From contig CABUTN010000004.1 in NCBI GenBank assembly GCA_902494565.1, forward strand, positions 26,512 to 90,511: a stretch of 64,000 bases of DNA, read 5' to 3'. Origin of the DNA: an uncultured Collinsella sp. Lineage in GTDB: Bacteria > Actinomycetota > Coriobacteriia > Coriobacteriales > Coriobacteriaceae. The notes beneath the pieces were generated by a model. That model did no database searches. It had not been told where the DNA came from and saw nothing but the letters and a program-made list of their open reading frames with translations. Positions within the stretch are counted from its first letter, which is position 1. Every line of letters begins with the position of its first letter. This document shows positions 7,783-15,898 of the stretch, one piece after another. The position numbers were made by a program, and so were the translations under genes.

Positions 7783-9741
7783 ATGGCGATTCGGGCGATG
7801 GGGCCGAGCGGACAATACGAGACTGGATTGGATGCTGCCGGTGCGGCGCTGCCCGAGCTGCTGGCGCCGGCGGGCGGGCTCGACCAGATGCTTGCGGCCA
7901 TCGCCGCGGGTGCCGATGCCATCTACGCGGGGTTGGGCGGCTTTAACGCCCGCGTGAGCGCGCATGGCTTTACGGATGACGAGTTTGCGCGCGGCTGCGC
8001 CGTGGCGCATGCCCATGGCGTGCGCGTGTACGTGACGCTCAACGTGTTCGTGTTTGACGATGAGCTGTCCGATGCGGTGGCGCTGGGAGCTCATGCACTG
8101 GAGCTGGGCGCCGATGCTCTGATTGTGGCCGATGCCGGGTTGGCCTGCGCGCTGAGCGCGGCGATTCCCGGGGTCGAGATTCACCTGTCTACGCAGGCGG
8201 GCGTTCATAGCGAAGGCGCCGTGCGGCTTGCCGCCGATGAGCTGGGGGTCGAGCGTGTGACGACGGCGCGCGAGCTGACGGTCGACGAGATTGCGGCGCT
8301 ATGTGCCACGGGCGTGCCCATCGAGGTATTCTGCCACGGTGCGATTTGCATCGGTTATTCTGGGGCGTGCGAGTTCTCGGCCCTGCGGCGTGGACGCTCG
8401 GCGATGCGCGGCGACTGCACGCAGCCGTGCCGTCTGGCGTACGACCTGGTGGACGAGGCGGGGCAGAGCGTTGTCGCCGTCGAGGGAGATCGCCTGCTGT
8501 GCCCGCGTGACTATCTGGGTATTGCGCATCTGCCCGAGCTTGTAGATGCCGGCGTGGCGTCGCTCAAGATCGAGGGGCGCATGAAGAACCCCGATTACGT
8601 ATTCAACGTGGTGCGGGTGTGGCGCCGGGCACTCGATATGCTGCGCGACGGCGCGTGGGACCCCGATGTCGTGGAAGAGCTTGAACGCGAGCTGGGAAGG
8701 TCGTTTAACCGTGGGTTTACCGATGCGTACCTGCGAGGGCGTTCGGGTGCCGAGCTGATGAGCTTTGAGCGCGCAATTAACCAGGGCGTGCGCGTGGGGC
8801 GTTTGGTCGCTGTGGGCCACGAAGAGGTGACCGTTGAGCTCGACGCCGCCGTGGCGGCGGGTGACACGCTCGAGATTCGGTTCTATCCGGGTGTCGACGC
8901 GCGTCCCGATGTGCCCAAGCGCTGGCCGCAGGTGCCCTGCCCGGTGGATGCCGCAGCGGGGAAGCGCGTCGTCGTGCATTGCAAGCGTAAGGTGGACGCG
9001 GGCTGCGAGGTGTACCTGATTCGCAGCGCCGGCGTGTTGGATCAGACGGCGGCGGTGTTGGAGCGCATGCGGGCCGAGGCGGATGCGATTGCGCCCGTTG
9101 CGCGTGCCGTTGAAGTGCTGCCCTTTGAGGGCGTTGCGGTGGATGGCGGTGCATCGACGGAGTTGGTGGAGTGCGCGGCTCCCACTCGCATGGTTTTTGC
9201 TTGGCAGCTGATGGATGCCGACCCGTGCGGAGAACTCGATTTGTCCGACGCCGTTGTGGTGCTTGACGAGGTGTGCCGCGCGAGTGACGCTGACTGGACC
9301 CGCTCACTGATGCAGCGTGCCGGGCGCGTCGTCTGCCGCAACCTGGGACAGGTGGTGATCGCTCGCGAGCTGGGCGTGACTTTTGACGTGGCGGCGCCGG
9401 TGTTCTGCGCGAATCGGGCCACGCTTACCTGGCTGCGCGGACTCGGTGCGGGGCGGGTGTACTTGCCGGCCGAGTTGCTCGGCAATGATGCGGAGCGTAT
9501 TGCCGAACTGGCTGCTGAACCCGGCGTCTTGGGTCCGGTCGACGCCGACCGTCCCGAGCTTATGGTGTGCGAGCACTGCCTGCTGACCGCCGAGGGCGTC
9601 TGCGCCACCGATGCGACGGGACAGGTCCGTTGCCGCGACTGCTTGCGTCGTCGGCAGGCACGCTATCTGGTCGAGCGTGACGGTACACGTCTGCCAGTTG
9701 CCATTGACGCATGCGGCAGGACGAGGATTTTCCTGTCGTAG
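7783..9741 (+). CDS. U32 family peptidase (YhbU/RlhA-type), with C-terminal cysteine motif
   Basis: Peptidase family U32 proteins are TIM-barrel-like proteins; several members act in tRNA or rRNA hydroxylation rather than proteolysis. This 652-residue protein begins with ELLAPAGGLDQMLAAIAAGADAIYAG and has the family core FCHGAICIGYSGACEFS, RGDCTQPCRLAYDL and LKIEGRMKNPDYV. A middle section (about 350-430) resembles the DUF3656 insert. The C-terminus carries two Cys pairs (CEHCLL and CRDCLRRRQ) that may bind zinc. I chose the ATG at 7783 because GGTAAGGAG lies seven bases before it; an ATG at 7756 has no such site. Substrate unknown. Confidence 0.8.
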   Translation: MAIRAMGPSGQYETGLDAAGAALPELLAPAGGLDQMLAAIAAGADAIYAGLGGFNARVSAHGFTDDEFARGCAVAHAHGVRVYVTLNVFVFDDELSDAVALGAHALELGADALIVADAGLACALSAAIPGVEIHLSTQAGVHSEGAVRLAADELGVERVTTARELTVDEIAALCATGVPIEVFCHGAICIGYSGACEFSALRRGRSAMRGDCTQPCRLAYDLVDEAGQSVVAVEGDRLLCPRDYLGIAHLPELVDAGVASLKIEGRMKNPDYVFNVVRVWRRALDMLRDGAWDPDVVEELERELGRSFNRGFTDAYLRGRSGAELMSFERAINQGVRVGRLVAVGHEEVTVELDAAVAAGDTLEIRFYPGVDARPDVPKRWPQVPCPVDAAAGKRVVVHCKRKVDAGCEVYLIRSAGVLDQTAAVLERMRAEADAIAPVARAVEVLPFEGVAVDGGASTELVECAAPTRMVFAWQLMDADPCGELDLSDAVVVLDEVCRASDADWTRSLMQRAGRVVCRNLGQVVIARELGVTFDVAAPVFCANRATLTWLRGLGAGRVYLPAELLGNDAERIAELAAEPGVLGPVDADRPELMVCEHCLLTAEGVCATDATGQVRCRDCLRRRQARYLVERDGTRLPVAIDACGRTRIFLS

Positions 9742-9837
9742 GTGCCGCGTCGCGTCAGTTTGTTATCATAAGAGAGTTTATGGACTTCCAGCACCGCCGT
9801 TTTCGGCGAGGGTGCTATAGCAAAAGGAGGATACCCA

Positions 9838-11049
9838 ATGCTGTCTGTTGACGAGCAAATGCGTATCATCACCTCGGGCGCCGCGCAGATCGTTCCCGAG
9901 GCCGACCTTCGCAAGAAGCTTGAGAAGGGCGAGCCCCTCAACATCAAGCTCGGCGTCGACCCCACCAGCCCCGACCTGCACCTGGGCCACGCCGTGCCGC
10001 TGCGTAAGATGCGTCAGTTCCAGGACCTGGGCCACAACGTCACCCTCATCATCGGCAACGGTACCGCGTTGATTGGCGACCCTTCGGGCAAGAATTCCAC
10101 CCGTCCGCAGCTTTCGCAGGAGCAGATCGAGGCCAATGCCGAGACCTACGTGAGCCAGGCCATGAAGATCCTTGATCCCGAGAAGACCACCATCGTGCAC
10201 AACGGTGACTGGATCCTTTCGATGGATCTGGCCGGTCTGCTGCAGGTGTGCTCCAAGTTCACCGTCGCCCGCATCCTCGAGCGCGACGACTTTACCAAGC
10301 GCTACCAGTCTCAGACGCCGATCGCCCTGCATGAGTTCCTGTATCCCGTGATGCAGGCTTTCGACTCCGTGCAGATCAAGGCCGACGTCGAGATGGGCGG
10401 CACCGATCAGCTCTTCAACCTGCTCGCTGGCCGTGAGCTCATGGAGAAGATGGGCATGGAGCCGCAGATCGCGCTCACCATGCCGCTGCTCGAGGGTACC
10501 GACGGCGTGCGCAAGATGTCCAAGTCATACGGCAACTACATCGGCCTGACCGACGCGCCCAAGGACATGTTCGGCAAGACCATGTCCATCCCCGACGAGA
10601 TGATCGGCAAGTACTATCGTCTGGCCAGCTCGCTCACCCCGGCCGAGGTCGACAAGATCGACGCCGCCCTGGCCGACGGCTCTGCCGATCCCTATGAGCT
10701 CAAGCGCGCTCTGGGTCGCGACCTGTGCGACACCTACCATGGCGCCGGCGCCGGCGACGAGGCTCAGGCCGAGTTCGACCGCGTATTCAAGGAGGGCCAG
10801 CTCGCCGACTTCCCCGAGAAGCACGTTGAGCTGACCGTCAACGACGAGGGCCAGATCTACCTCGCCGGCCTGCTCAAGGACTTGGGTCTTTCGGCGAGCG
10901 CCGGCCAGGCTCGTCGCGATATCGACGGCGGCGGCGTCAAGATCAACGGCAAGGCCGTGGCTCCCAAGAGCTATAACATCGATCCCAGCGCCCTCAAGCT
11001 GGGCGACACCCTCTCCGTAGGCAAGCGCAAGGGCTTTAAGTTGGTTTAG
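9838..11049 (+). CDS. tyrS: Tyrosyl-tRNA synthetase
   Basis: Class I synthetase charging tRNA-Tyr. The HIGH-type signature appears as HLGHAVPLRKMRQF (around residue 48) and the KMSKS loop as KMSKSYGNYIG (around residue 224). The C-terminal 60 residues form an S4-like RNA-binding domain (AGQARRDIDGGGVKINGK). At 403 residues it fits the shorter bacterial TyrRS type. AAAGGAGG precedes the ATG. The 96-bp upstream region is too short for a T-box leader. A small GCACC/GGTGC hairpin lies there at about 9790-9816. Confidence 0.96.
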   Translation: MLSVDEQMRIITSGAAQIVPEADLRKKLEKGEPLNIKLGVDPTSPDLHLGHAVPLRKMRQFQDLGHNVTLIIGNGTALIGDPSGKNSTRPQLSQEQIEANAETYVSQAMKILDPEKTTIVHNGDWILSMDLAGLLQVCSKFTVARILERDDFTKRYQSQTPIALHEFLYPVMQAFDSVQIKADVEMGGTDQLFNLLAGRELMEKMGMEPQIALTMPLLEGTDGVRKMSKSYGNYIGLTDAPKDMFGKTMSIPDEMIGKYYRLASSLTPAEVDKIDAALADGSADPYELKRALGRDLCDTYHGAGAGDEAQAEFDRVFKEGQLADFPEKHVELTVNDEGQIYLAGLLKDLGLSASAGQARRDIDGGGVKINGKAVAPKSYNIDPSALKLGDTLSVGKRKGFKLV

Positions 11050-11075
11050 TTACGCGGTTTTACCAAACCGCGTAA
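11050..11075. repeat. 11-bp perfect stem-loop at the tyrS stop
   Basis: TTACGCGGTTT/AAACCGCGTAA with a TACC loop begins one base after the tyrS stop codon. No T-tract follows, so it is at most a processing or 3'-end stabilising hairpin. Confidence 0.55.
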
Positions 11076-11089
11076 CGACTCGACGCTGC

Positions 11090-11188
11090 GCGGGCCGCAT
11101 TTGGACAATCTGACGTTCAACTTCAAGGGCGCGACCAGAAGGTCAGCGCCCTTTCGTTTCACGTCACCTTGTCTCAAATGCGGCCCGC
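11090..11188. repeat. Nested inverted repeat between tyrS and the insertion sequence
   Basis: The outer arms GCGGGCCGCATTTGGACAA (11090-11108) and the complement of TTGTCTCAAATGCGGCCCGC (11169-11188) match over 13 bp, then again after a one-base indel. Inside is a second hairpin, AAGGGCGC/GCGCCCTT at about 11125-11152, followed by TTTCGTTT, which could terminate tyrS transcription. The insertion sequence starts about 5-8 bp after the right arm. Confidence 0.65.
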
Positions 11189-11208
11189 TCGCTCATATGA
11201 CCCAATCC

Positions 11209-11472
11209 GCTGTCAAGAGCCACAATGGCCCCGCCGACCGCCTGCAATCGGTCGGCGGGGCCTGCCGTTGAACCCGTCCCGGTCCGCCCCCGGCATGTCG
11301 TCGACGCCTTCGGCTCAGTCTCATATCCGCGGATACCGCTCCGGCGGCCCGCAATCCTCTCCTTCGGCGGGGTTCCCCAAGTCTGTCGACGCGGATGCGG
11401 CGGCCGCCGCGCGCACAGCGAGAACGGGGGTGTCCCCGAAGGCTGCCCGGCTCGCCGGGACGGGGGCTATGT
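11209..11472 (-). ncRNA. Candidate bridge RNA region of the IS1111-type element
   Basis: IS110-family recombinases use a structured bridge RNA encoded in a non-coding end of the element; in the IS1111 subgroup it lies downstream of the recombinase gene. This 264-nt stretch has no gene and sits exactly there. It contains a perfect 14-bp stem, GGCCCCGCCGACCG (11227-11240) with its complement at 11249-11262 around an 8-nt loop. Exact ends and the target- and donor-binding loops were not determined. This is inference from position plus structure. Confidence 0.45.
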
Positions 11473-12594
11473 CTATTCGCCGGCCTCCCGGCACATCGCG
11501 CCGAGTGCCCACAGCCACCTCACGAGCTCGGCGGCGGTGGCGGCGTTCGCCTTCGCCTGGGGCATGCCCCTCTCGAGCATCTCCTCGCGTCGCCGGAGCA
11601 GGCGCTCGGACCCCTTCCTCCCGTGCATCCTTATCTCGAGGGGGACGCCGGAGCCCTTGGGCATCAGCTTCGGCTGGTGGCCGGCCTGGGCGTAGCACCA
11701 GGACCCCTCGACCGCCAGCTTCCTGACGAGCGCGTTGCCGGCCCCGCTGATCCCGCCGAGGCGCACGGAGTCCGCGCTCGACCTCTGCTTCGGGGCGAGG
11801 CCGAAGTAGGCCGTCACCTGCCTGCCGGAGCGGAACCTCGAGAAGTCGCCGACCTCGGCCGCGAAGGCGGCGGCGAGCGCGAACCCGCACCCCTTGATCG
11901 ACTGGAGCGCCTCGACCTCGGCCGAGAGGGGGCCCGCCGCGACGGCGGCCCTGTATTCGGCGAGGACGGCCTCCCTCGTCTCGTCGGCCGCCTCGACCTC
12001 GTTCCTCAGCGCCGCAAGCGCCCGGATGCCGCCGTCGTCGGCGGGGTGTATGCCGTCGAGCCACCTGAGGAAGCCGTACGTCCAGTACTTCCGGGGGTTG
12101 CCGGCCGGCGTCGTGCCGCCGTAGGCGTAGCCGCGGCGGGCGAGGAACGCCAGGAGCCGCTGCTTCGCCGCCGCGAGCCTCGCGGTCGCCGCGTCGTGGG
12201 CCCCGGCGAGGTCCCTGAGCCCCTCGATCTCGGGGGACGGCACCCATACCGGGGAGATATCGTGCGACAGTATCGCCTTGGCCATCCTGGCCGCGTCGTT
12301 GCGGTCGTTCTTGGACGAGAGGTCGGCCGCCGACCTCGGGACCTTGGAGACGGCCGCGACGACGCAGTCGACGCCGAGCCCGGAGAGCTCCCTCTGCGGG
12401 GCGAAGCCGAGGTAGCCGCTCTCGTAGGCGGCGAGAGACGGGCCGGGGAAGCCCGACATCCACTCCGCGACCTCGCCCCACGGGTTGCCGCGGAACCTCC
12501 TCGTCACTGCCTCGCCCGTCTCCGCGTCGAGCGCGCAGACGGTGGTGGACCTGAGGTGTACGTCCATTCCGAAGGCGGTAGAATATCTAGGCAC
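11473..12594 (-). CDS. IS110 family transposase (DEDD recombinase)
   Basis: The 373-residue protein has the two IS110 domains. The N-terminal RuvC-like DEDD domain (about 5-155) shows GMDVHLRST, AAYESGYLG and SKNDRNDAARMA, which supply the acidic residues. The C-terminal Transposase_20 domain (about 205-290) has IKGCGFALAAAFAAEVGD, GLAPKQRSSADS and GISGAGNALVRKL, which includes the catalytic serine region. The gene is intact and the element may still be mobile. Third codon positions are almost all G or C and arginine is often AGG, unlike the flanking genes, consistent with recent transfer. Confidence 0.93.
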   Translation of the reverse strand: MPRYSTAFGMDVHLRSTTVCALDAETGEAVTRRFRGNPWGEVAEWMSGFPGPSLAAYESGYLGFAPQRELSGLGVDCVVAAVSKVPRSAADLSSKNDRNDAARMAKAILSHDISPVWVPSPEIEGLRDLAGAHDAATARLAAAKQRLLAFLARRGYAYGGTTPAGNPRKYWTYGFLRWLDGIHPADDGGIRALAALRNEVEAADETREAVLAEYRAAVAAGPLSAEVEALQSIKGCGFALAAAFAAEVGDFSRFRSGRQVTAYFGLAPKQRSSADSVRLGGISGAGNALVRKLAVEGSWCYAQAGHQPKLMPKGSGVPLEIRMHGRKGSERLLRRREEMLERGMPQAKANAATAAELVRWLWALGAMCREAGE

Positions 12595-12756
12595 GGGAGC
12601 CTCCCAACCTCGTTGCGGCGCGGCTGCGCCTCTGGCACTTCAACAACATTGTCGCAGCCCCGACCCGCGGTCACGAGCGGGGGCTCCTGTCGTTTCCGTG
12701 CCCTTGGATTGGGTCATAGTGTCTGTCGTTGCCAAAACATCGGCGCTTCCGTGGTT

Positions 12757-12838
12757 GGCACTTGGGGACGTTCCTTTTGTGCCGGCACTTTGGGACACTC
12801 CTTGCCATTGGTGCAAAGTAACCTGCCCCCATTGCGCT
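12757..12838. repeat. REP-like palindromes with a GGGAC core
   Basis: GGCAC and GTGCC arms flank TTGGGGACGTTCCTTTT, followed by GGGACACTCCTTGCC and then ATTGGTGCAAAGTAACC with CCCATTGCGC. The first 50 nt align with 15797-15845 and the last part with 19443-19475, so these are dispersed repeats. Confidence 0.55.
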
Positions 12839-12870
12839 GAGCGGCGTGTGCCGTTAAGCGGAGGGGCGTA

Positions 12871-12898
12871 TTGTTGGCCCATCGTTTGGGCATACAAT
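12871..12898 (+). promoter_or_regulatory. Probable promoter of ade
   Basis: TTGTTG and TACAAT hexamers with a 16-bp spacer. The spacer contains a GCCCA/TGGGC inverted repeat that could be an operator. Transcription would start roughly 60 bp before the ATG. Confidence 0.45.
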
Positions 12899-12966
12899 GG
12901 CTATTAGCTTGCTGCGGTGAAGGCCTGTCCGCTCCGCAGCTGTTTTCTACGGTTAAAGGAGTATGT

Positions 12967-14787
12967 ATGTCCGTTGAGGTCATGAGGTCTGTGATCGATG
13001 CTGCCGAGGGGCGCGTGCCCGTCGACACGCTGTTTACCAATGCGCAGATTGTCGACGTGTATGGCCAGCGTGTGGCGCCCGGCAGCGTTGCCGTCAAGGA
13101 CGGTGTGATCGTCGGCGTGCTCTACGATGGTCGCGACGATGCTGCTGGCACCTACGAGGCAACTGAGGTCATCGACTGCCAGGGTCGCTATCTCGCTCCC
13201 GGTTTTATTGACGGGCATCTGCATATCGAGTCTTCGAACATCCGTCCCGCCGAGTATGCTCGCATGGCCGCGACGCGCGGTACTACCACCGCCATTGCCG
13301 ACAGCCACGAGATTGCCAATGTTGCCGGTCTCGACGGCTTGCGCTTTATGATTGAGGACGGCCGCCGCGCACCCATCTCCATCAAATACATGATGCCTTC
13401 GTGCGTGCCCGCGCTGCCCGACGAGCAGGCCGGTGCCGTTATTTCTGCTGCCGATATGCAGGCGTTTTTTGCCGAGCATCCAGGCGATGTCTTTGGTCTG
13501 GGCGAAATGATGAACCTGCCGGGCGTCTTTATGGCCGACCCCGAGACTTGCGCTCGCATCGATGCTGCCAACCAGACGCCGTCCAAGCAGGTTGACGGCC
13601 ACGCGCCGCTCGTTGCCGGCAAGGACCTCAACGCCTATGCCGCGGCGGGTATTATCGCCGACCACGAGTCGACGATTCCCGAGGAGGCGCTCGATAAACT
13701 GTCCCGCGGCATGTATGTGATGCTGCGTGAGGGCACGTGCAGCCACGATCTGGCCAATTTGTCCCCGATGCTGCTGGAAAACCCCGCCCGCGCCCGCCGC
13801 TGCTGCTTTGCGACCGACGACCGCGCTCCCTCCGACGCGCTTTCGACCGGCATGATCGACAATGCCTGCCGCGTGGCCATCGAGGCTGGCGTCGACCCGG
13901 TGGTCGCCATCTCCATGGCGTCCCTTTCCACGGCTGAGGCATTTGGCCTGGACCACGGCTGCCGCGACCCGCACGAGCTCCGCGGCGCGATCGCCCCGGG
14001 CAAACGCGCTGACCTGCTGGTGCTCAATGACCTGACGTTTGCCACGGCTCCGCATCGCGTATATGCCGCCGGTGCTCTGGTGGCGCAGGACGGCACCTTT
14101 GTGGGCGAGATTGCACCCGAGATGGCCGAGGTTGCGGCCCTTGCCGATGAGCTGCGCGCCTCCGTTAAGCTGCCGAAGCTTTCGCTCGACGTATTCGACT
14201 ATGCCTTTAAGCCGGGCGAGGCCGTGATTGACGTGGTGCCGGGTAAGGCTATCACGGGTATGGCTCGCCCCGAGACTGACGAGGGCCTGCGCCGCATTAT
14301 GCTGATCGAACGTCACGGCCGCGGCGTGTCGCTGCAGGCCGAGGGCGTCGACGGTGATGGTCCTGCGGGCCTGGGTCTTGTCGGCAAGCATATCGGTCGC
14401 GGCTGGGTGCGCGGTTTCACCATCACCGGTGGTGCCATCGCCTCGACGATCGGTCACGATTCGCACAACGTGTGCGTGGTGGGCGACAACGCGGCCGATA
14501 TGATGGCTGCCGTCGAGGCTGTTGGCCAGGGTGGTCACGTGCTGGTGCGCAACGGCGAGGTTGTGGCGCGCATTCCGCTGGCGCTTGGTGGTCTGATGAG
14601 CGAAGGCACGGCCGAGGACGTTGCCGCGCAGCACGACGACCTTATGGTCAAGGCGCGTGCCATGGGTATTGAGCCGCCGCTCGACCCCATCATGGGCATC
14701 ATCTTCCTGCCCCTGCCGGTCATCCCGACGCTCCGCATTCGCCCCGAGGGCATGTTCGACGTCACAACCTTCACCTACGCCGACTAG
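12967..14787 (+). CDS. ade: Adenine deaminase
   Basis: Converts adenine to hypoxanthine and ammonia for purine salvage; an amidohydrolase-superfamily metalloenzyme. At 606 residues it matches AdeC length. Metal-site and family motifs include GFIDGHLHIESSN (around residue 80), RGTTTAIADSHEIANVAG, GHAPLVAGKDLNAYAAAGI, ADHEST and CCFATDDRAPSDAL. The C-terminal adenine deaminase domain includes GGAIASTIGHDSHNV. The frame is open from 12871, but the ATG at 12967 is preceded by AAAGGAG and gives the expected N-terminus. It stands alone. Confidence 0.95.
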   Translation: MSVEVMRSVIDAAEGRVPVDTLFTNAQIVDVYGQRVAPGSVAVKDGVIVGVLYDGRDDAAGTYEATEVIDCQGRYLAPGFIDGHLHIESSNIRPAEYARMAATRGTTTAIADSHEIANVAGLDGLRFMIEDGRRAPISIKYMMPSCVPALPDEQAGAVISAADMQAFFAEHPGDVFGLGEMMNLPGVFMADPETCARIDAANQTPSKQVDGHAPLVAGKDLNAYAAAGIIADHESTIPEEALDKLSRGMYVMLREGTCSHDLANLSPMLLENPARARRCCFATDDRAPSDALSTGMIDNACRVAIEAGVDPVVAISMASLSTAEAFGLDHGCRDPHELRGAIAPGKRADLLVLNDLTFATAPHRVYAAGALVAQDGTFVGEIAPEMAEVAALADELRASVKLPKLSLDVFDYAFKPGEAVIDVVPGKAITGMARPETDEGLRRIMLIERHGRGVSLQAEGVDGDGPAGLGLVGKHIGRGWVRGFTITGGAIASTIGHDSHNVCVVGDNAADMMAAVEAVGQGGHVLVRNGEVVARIPLALGGLMSEGTAEDVAAQHDDLMVKARAMGIEPPLDPIMGIIFLPLPVIPTLRIRPEGMFDVTTFTYAD

Positions 14788-14789
14788 TC

Positions 14790-14840
14790 ATCGGGGACGT
14801 TCTTAAACGTCTAGTCGCCTGCGACACTCTTTGACGTGTT
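14790..14840. repeat. REP-like GGGGACGTTCTT element
   Basis: GTCATCGGGGACGTTCTTAA is followed by a diverged partner containing GACACTCTTTGACG. The unit resembles, in the opposite order, the block at 50543-50606. No gene is present between ade and the next HAD gene (14788-14993). Confidence 0.5.
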
Positions 14841-14926
14841 GCCTGACGCTGCGACCGTGGGACCTCTGACGCGCGTGAGCTATTTGCTAGGTCCTTGTAA
14901 CGTTTGCGCCCGCGGAGTCTTACCTG

Positions 14927-14988
14927 AGCTCCCTTTGGGTACGTTGGAATTGGATACACGTTCGATTCCAACAAGCCCGAAGGGAGCT
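14927..14988 (+). promoter_or_regulatory. Nested hairpin covering the ribosome-binding site of the HAD gene
   Basis: An outer 13-bp stem (14927-14939 with 14976-14988, one G-U pair) encloses an inner 8-bp stem GTTGGAAT/ATTCCAAC (14943-14950, 14965-14972). The right outer arm contains the GAAGGGAGC that serves as Shine-Dalgarno for the ATG at 14994, so folding would hide it. Four T follow, so it could instead be a weak terminator. Confidence 0.55.
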
Positions 14989-14993
14989 TTTCC

Positions 14994-15788
14994 ATGTTTA
15001 AACTGATTGCATCCGATATGGACGGCACGTTGCTTGACGAAAACAGCCAGGTGCCTCCCGAGACCTACGAACTGATTCTGGCGCTACACGAGCATGGCGT
15101 GCATTTTGCCGCATCGTCAGGTCGCCGCTACGATCGCCTGTGCGAGTTCTTTGCGCCCGTTCGCGACAAGATGGACTTTGTCGCCGCTAACGGTGCCCAG
15201 GTCTACGCCGACGGCAAAATGGTAGACCGTGAGGTGTATTCGCACCTGGCGATTCGAAAGCTCGCCCAAGCAGTCGCGACGTTTCCCAATCTGCATCTTG
15301 CGCTCTTTGACCGAACCAAGTCCTTCCTGCTCGATGACGAGTGCAAGTTCGTGCGTGAGGTCGATAAGGACCTTCCCAATGCCGAGCGTATTTGGGAGCT
15401 GCCCGATCCCAGCGTAAATATCATCAAGGCGAGTATCTTTTGCGATGACGGTGTCGTTATGGACAGCGCCTACGTGCTACAGCGCGAACTTGGTCAGCTC
15501 TTTACTTTTGCGCCTTCGGGCAACGCGTGGATCGATGCTATGCAGCCCGGTGTGTCGAAGGCCTCGGGCATCGCGCAGCTCGCGGAACACTACGGCATTG
15601 GACGCGACGAGGTCATGGCGTTTGGCGACTCGATGAACGACTACGAGATCATTCGCTTTGTCGGCACGGGCTGCGCGATGGAAAACGCGCGCCCCGCGCT
15701 CAAAGCGGTTGCCGATCGCGTCGTAGGCTGCAACCGCGACCACGCCGTTCAGCAGGAGCTCCGTCGCGTGCTGGAGAGTCTCGCCTAA
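14994..15788 (+). CDS. HAD superfamily Cof-type sugar/phosphate phosphatase
   Basis: A 264-residue HAD-IIB hydrolase. Motif I is DMDGTLLDE near the N-terminus with the nucleophilic Asp, motif II lies in AASSGRRYDR, and motif IV is GDSMNDYEIIRF near the C-terminus, with a type IIB cap between. Cof-like enzymes dephosphorylate sugar phosphates, FMN or pyridoxal phosphate; the substrate here cannot be assigned. It converges on a paralogous HAD gene on the minus strand. Its ribosome-binding site lies in a nested hairpin. Confidence 0.85.
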   Translation: MFKLIASDMDGTLLDENSQVPPETYELILALHEHGVHFAASSGRRYDRLCEFFAPVRDKMDFVAANGAQVYADGKMVDREVYSHLAIRKLAQAVATFPNLHLALFDRTKSFLLDDECKFVREVDKDLPNAERIWELPDPSVNIIKASIFCDDGVVMDSAYVLQRELGQLFTFAPSGNAWIDAMQPGVSKASGIAQLAEHYGIGRDEVMAFGDSMNDYEIIRFVGTGCAMENARPALKAVADRVVGCNRDHAVQQELRRVLESLA

Positions 15789-15790
15789 TT

Positions 15791-15880
15791 CGGCAGATGG
15801 AGACGTTCCTTTTCTGCCGGCAGCCGGGGACAGTCTTTGCGGCGCCCCGCGAGGAGTGTCCCCAACGACTACTTAGCTAC
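15791..15880. repeat. REP-like palindromes between convergent HAD genes
   Basis: GGCAG and CTGCC arms flank ATGGAGACGTTCCTTTT; then GGGGACAG and TGTCCCC arms flank a GC-rich centre. The first part is about 80 percent identical by eye to 12757-12806. It may also act as a two-way 3'-end structure. Confidence 0.55.
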
Positions 15881-15898
15881 CCTGCCGGGTTGATGCTG

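Larger units (their letters stand above)
11196..12718 (-). mobile_element. IS110-family (IS1111-type) insertion sequence
   Basis: A perfect 13-bp inverted repeat, TATGACCCAATCC at 11196-11208 and GGATTGGGTCATA at 12706-12718, brackets one minus-strand transposase gene. The coordinates given are those of the repeats. In the IS1111 subgroup the repeats are sub-terminal (about 7 bp from the left end, 3 bp from the right), so true ends are probably near 11193 and 12725. A CT dinucleotide lies just outside both repeats (11192-11193 and 12723-12724). The non-coding segment after the gene (264 nt) is longer than that before it (111 nt). Very GC-rich codon use with AGG arginine codons contrasts with neighbours. 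Confidence 0.85.
12595..12966. other. 372-bp gene-free stretch between the transposase and ade
   Basis: It holds the upstream end of the insertion sequence (to about 12725), a REP-like palindrome block (12757-12838), a probable promoter (12871-12898) and the ade ribosome-binding site AAAGGAG at 12955. I see no small gene and no purine-riboswitch core. Confidence 0.6.

Noticed and set aside
9742..9837. T-box leader of tyrS
   Set aside because: The 96-bp region is too short and has no T-box sequence or specifier loop.
11395..12840. 481-residue plus-strand open frame across the insertion sequence
   Set aside because: It is the shadow of the transposase; high GC content keeps the opposite frame open.
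12839..12966. Purine riboswitch upstream of ade
   Set aside because: The conserved purine aptamer core could not be found; only a promoter-like pair and a spacer palindrome are visible.
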